Shown in pieces: positions 5,945 through 6,088 of a stretch of 6,088 nt of DNA. Every line of letters starts with the position of its first letter. The first letter of the stretch is position 1. Below the pieces are notes generated by a model that was given only the letters and a program-made list of their open reading frames with translations, was not told the DNA's origin and made no database searches. This DNA comes from Nitrososphaerales archaeon TH526 (GTDB taxonomy: Archaea > Thermoproteota > Nitrososphaeria > Nitrososphaerales > Nitrososphaeraceae): positions 1 through 6,088 of the forward strand of contig JAATVR010000394.1 of NCBI GenBank assembly GCA_014523665.1. The letters are read 5' to 3'. The position numbers were made by a program, and so were the translations under genes.

Positions 5945-6088
5945 CTATCTTATTCCTATCCCTAACCATATAAGAGATATTAGAATTGGAACAATTCGAG
6001 CTAAAGCGATTTGAGGCGGAATATGTGGAGCGTCATCAAACCTTTCAATGAGTCCTCTATCTTCATTAAAGTGGAAAGGCGGACCAAA
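5945..6088 (-). CDS. Membrane protein, 3' part, ending at an in-frame TAG
   Basis: The minus strand is open from the right edge to TAG 5947-5945 (47 residues seen; the start lies outside the window). The visible part begins FGPPFHFNEDRGLIERF, passes through DDAPHIPPQ and enters one hydrophobic helix, IALARIVPILISLIWLGIGI, before R-stop. Pro-rich and charged residues before the helix suggest an extracellular or juxtamembrane linker, and the helix probably anchors the protein. The protein-like frame continues past the TAG (separate entry), so the present stop may be a nonsense mutation, and the whole gene may be a pseudogene. No family is recognised from this fragment. Confidence 0.6.
   Translation of the reverse strand, partial: FGPPFHFNEDRGLIERFDDAPHIPPQIALARIVPILISLIWLGIGIR

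Noticed and set aside
5945..5947. Pyrrolysine insertion at the in-frame TAG
   Set aside because: Nothing in the window supports it: no pyl genes, and TAG also serves as the terminal stop of the SnoaL-like gene. A nonsense mutation or error is simpler.

Overview
The window reads as an A+T-rich archaeal chromosome segment, most likely from an ammonia-oxidising thaumarchaeon of the Nitrososphaera/Nitrosocosmicus type. That rests on inference: codon use rich in AGA, ATA and GGA; likely leaderless promoters (T/A-rich boxes about 28-30 bases before an ATG); a SnoaL/NTF2-like protein and a secreted beta-rich protein of kinds I associate with soil thaumarchaea; and a metallo-beta-lactamase remnant whose surviving motifs resemble thaumarchaeal proteins. 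No rRNA, tRNA, CRISPR array, transposase or phage gene was seen.

Layout, left to right. Bases 1-417 (+) are the 3' end of a pentapeptide-repeat protein that is open at the left edge. Bases 551-1305 (+) hold a GT-A glycosyltransferase-like gene split by a -1 frameshift at a run of seven A. Bases 1306-1894 are mostly non-coding but hold a probable decayed gene on the minus strand (1312-1697). Bases 1895-2449 (+) encode a secreted protein; an in-frame hydrophobic stretch follows its stop codon. Bases 2866-3099 (-) encode a small zinc-ribbon protein with a strong inverted repeat at its promoter. Bases 3252-3830 (-) encode a SnoaL/NTF2-fold protein with a tandemly duplicated palindromic 33-bp unit added at its C-terminus. 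Bases 4137-4238 (+) are a 33-residue one-helix membrane protein with a well-placed promoter box. Bases 4398-4912 (+) are a twice-frameshifted, 5'-truncated metallo-beta-lactamase of the flavodiiron type. Bases 5330-5779 (+) are an unrecognised but convincing soluble protein. Bases 5945-6088 (-) are the 3' end of a membrane protein whose coding character continues in frame past a TAG stop to 5816.

The genes do not form an operon or an obvious pathway. They are short, singly transcribed, on both strands, with long spacers. The clearest property of the window is the density of disrupted genes: two frameshifted genes, two in-frame stops followed by plausible protein tails, and one decayed remnant. 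This fits either a decaying accessory region or a sequence with residual indel and substitution errors. Recoding (slippage at A AAA AAA, TAG readthrough) is a more exotic alternative. I did not find a convincing new multi-gene system.
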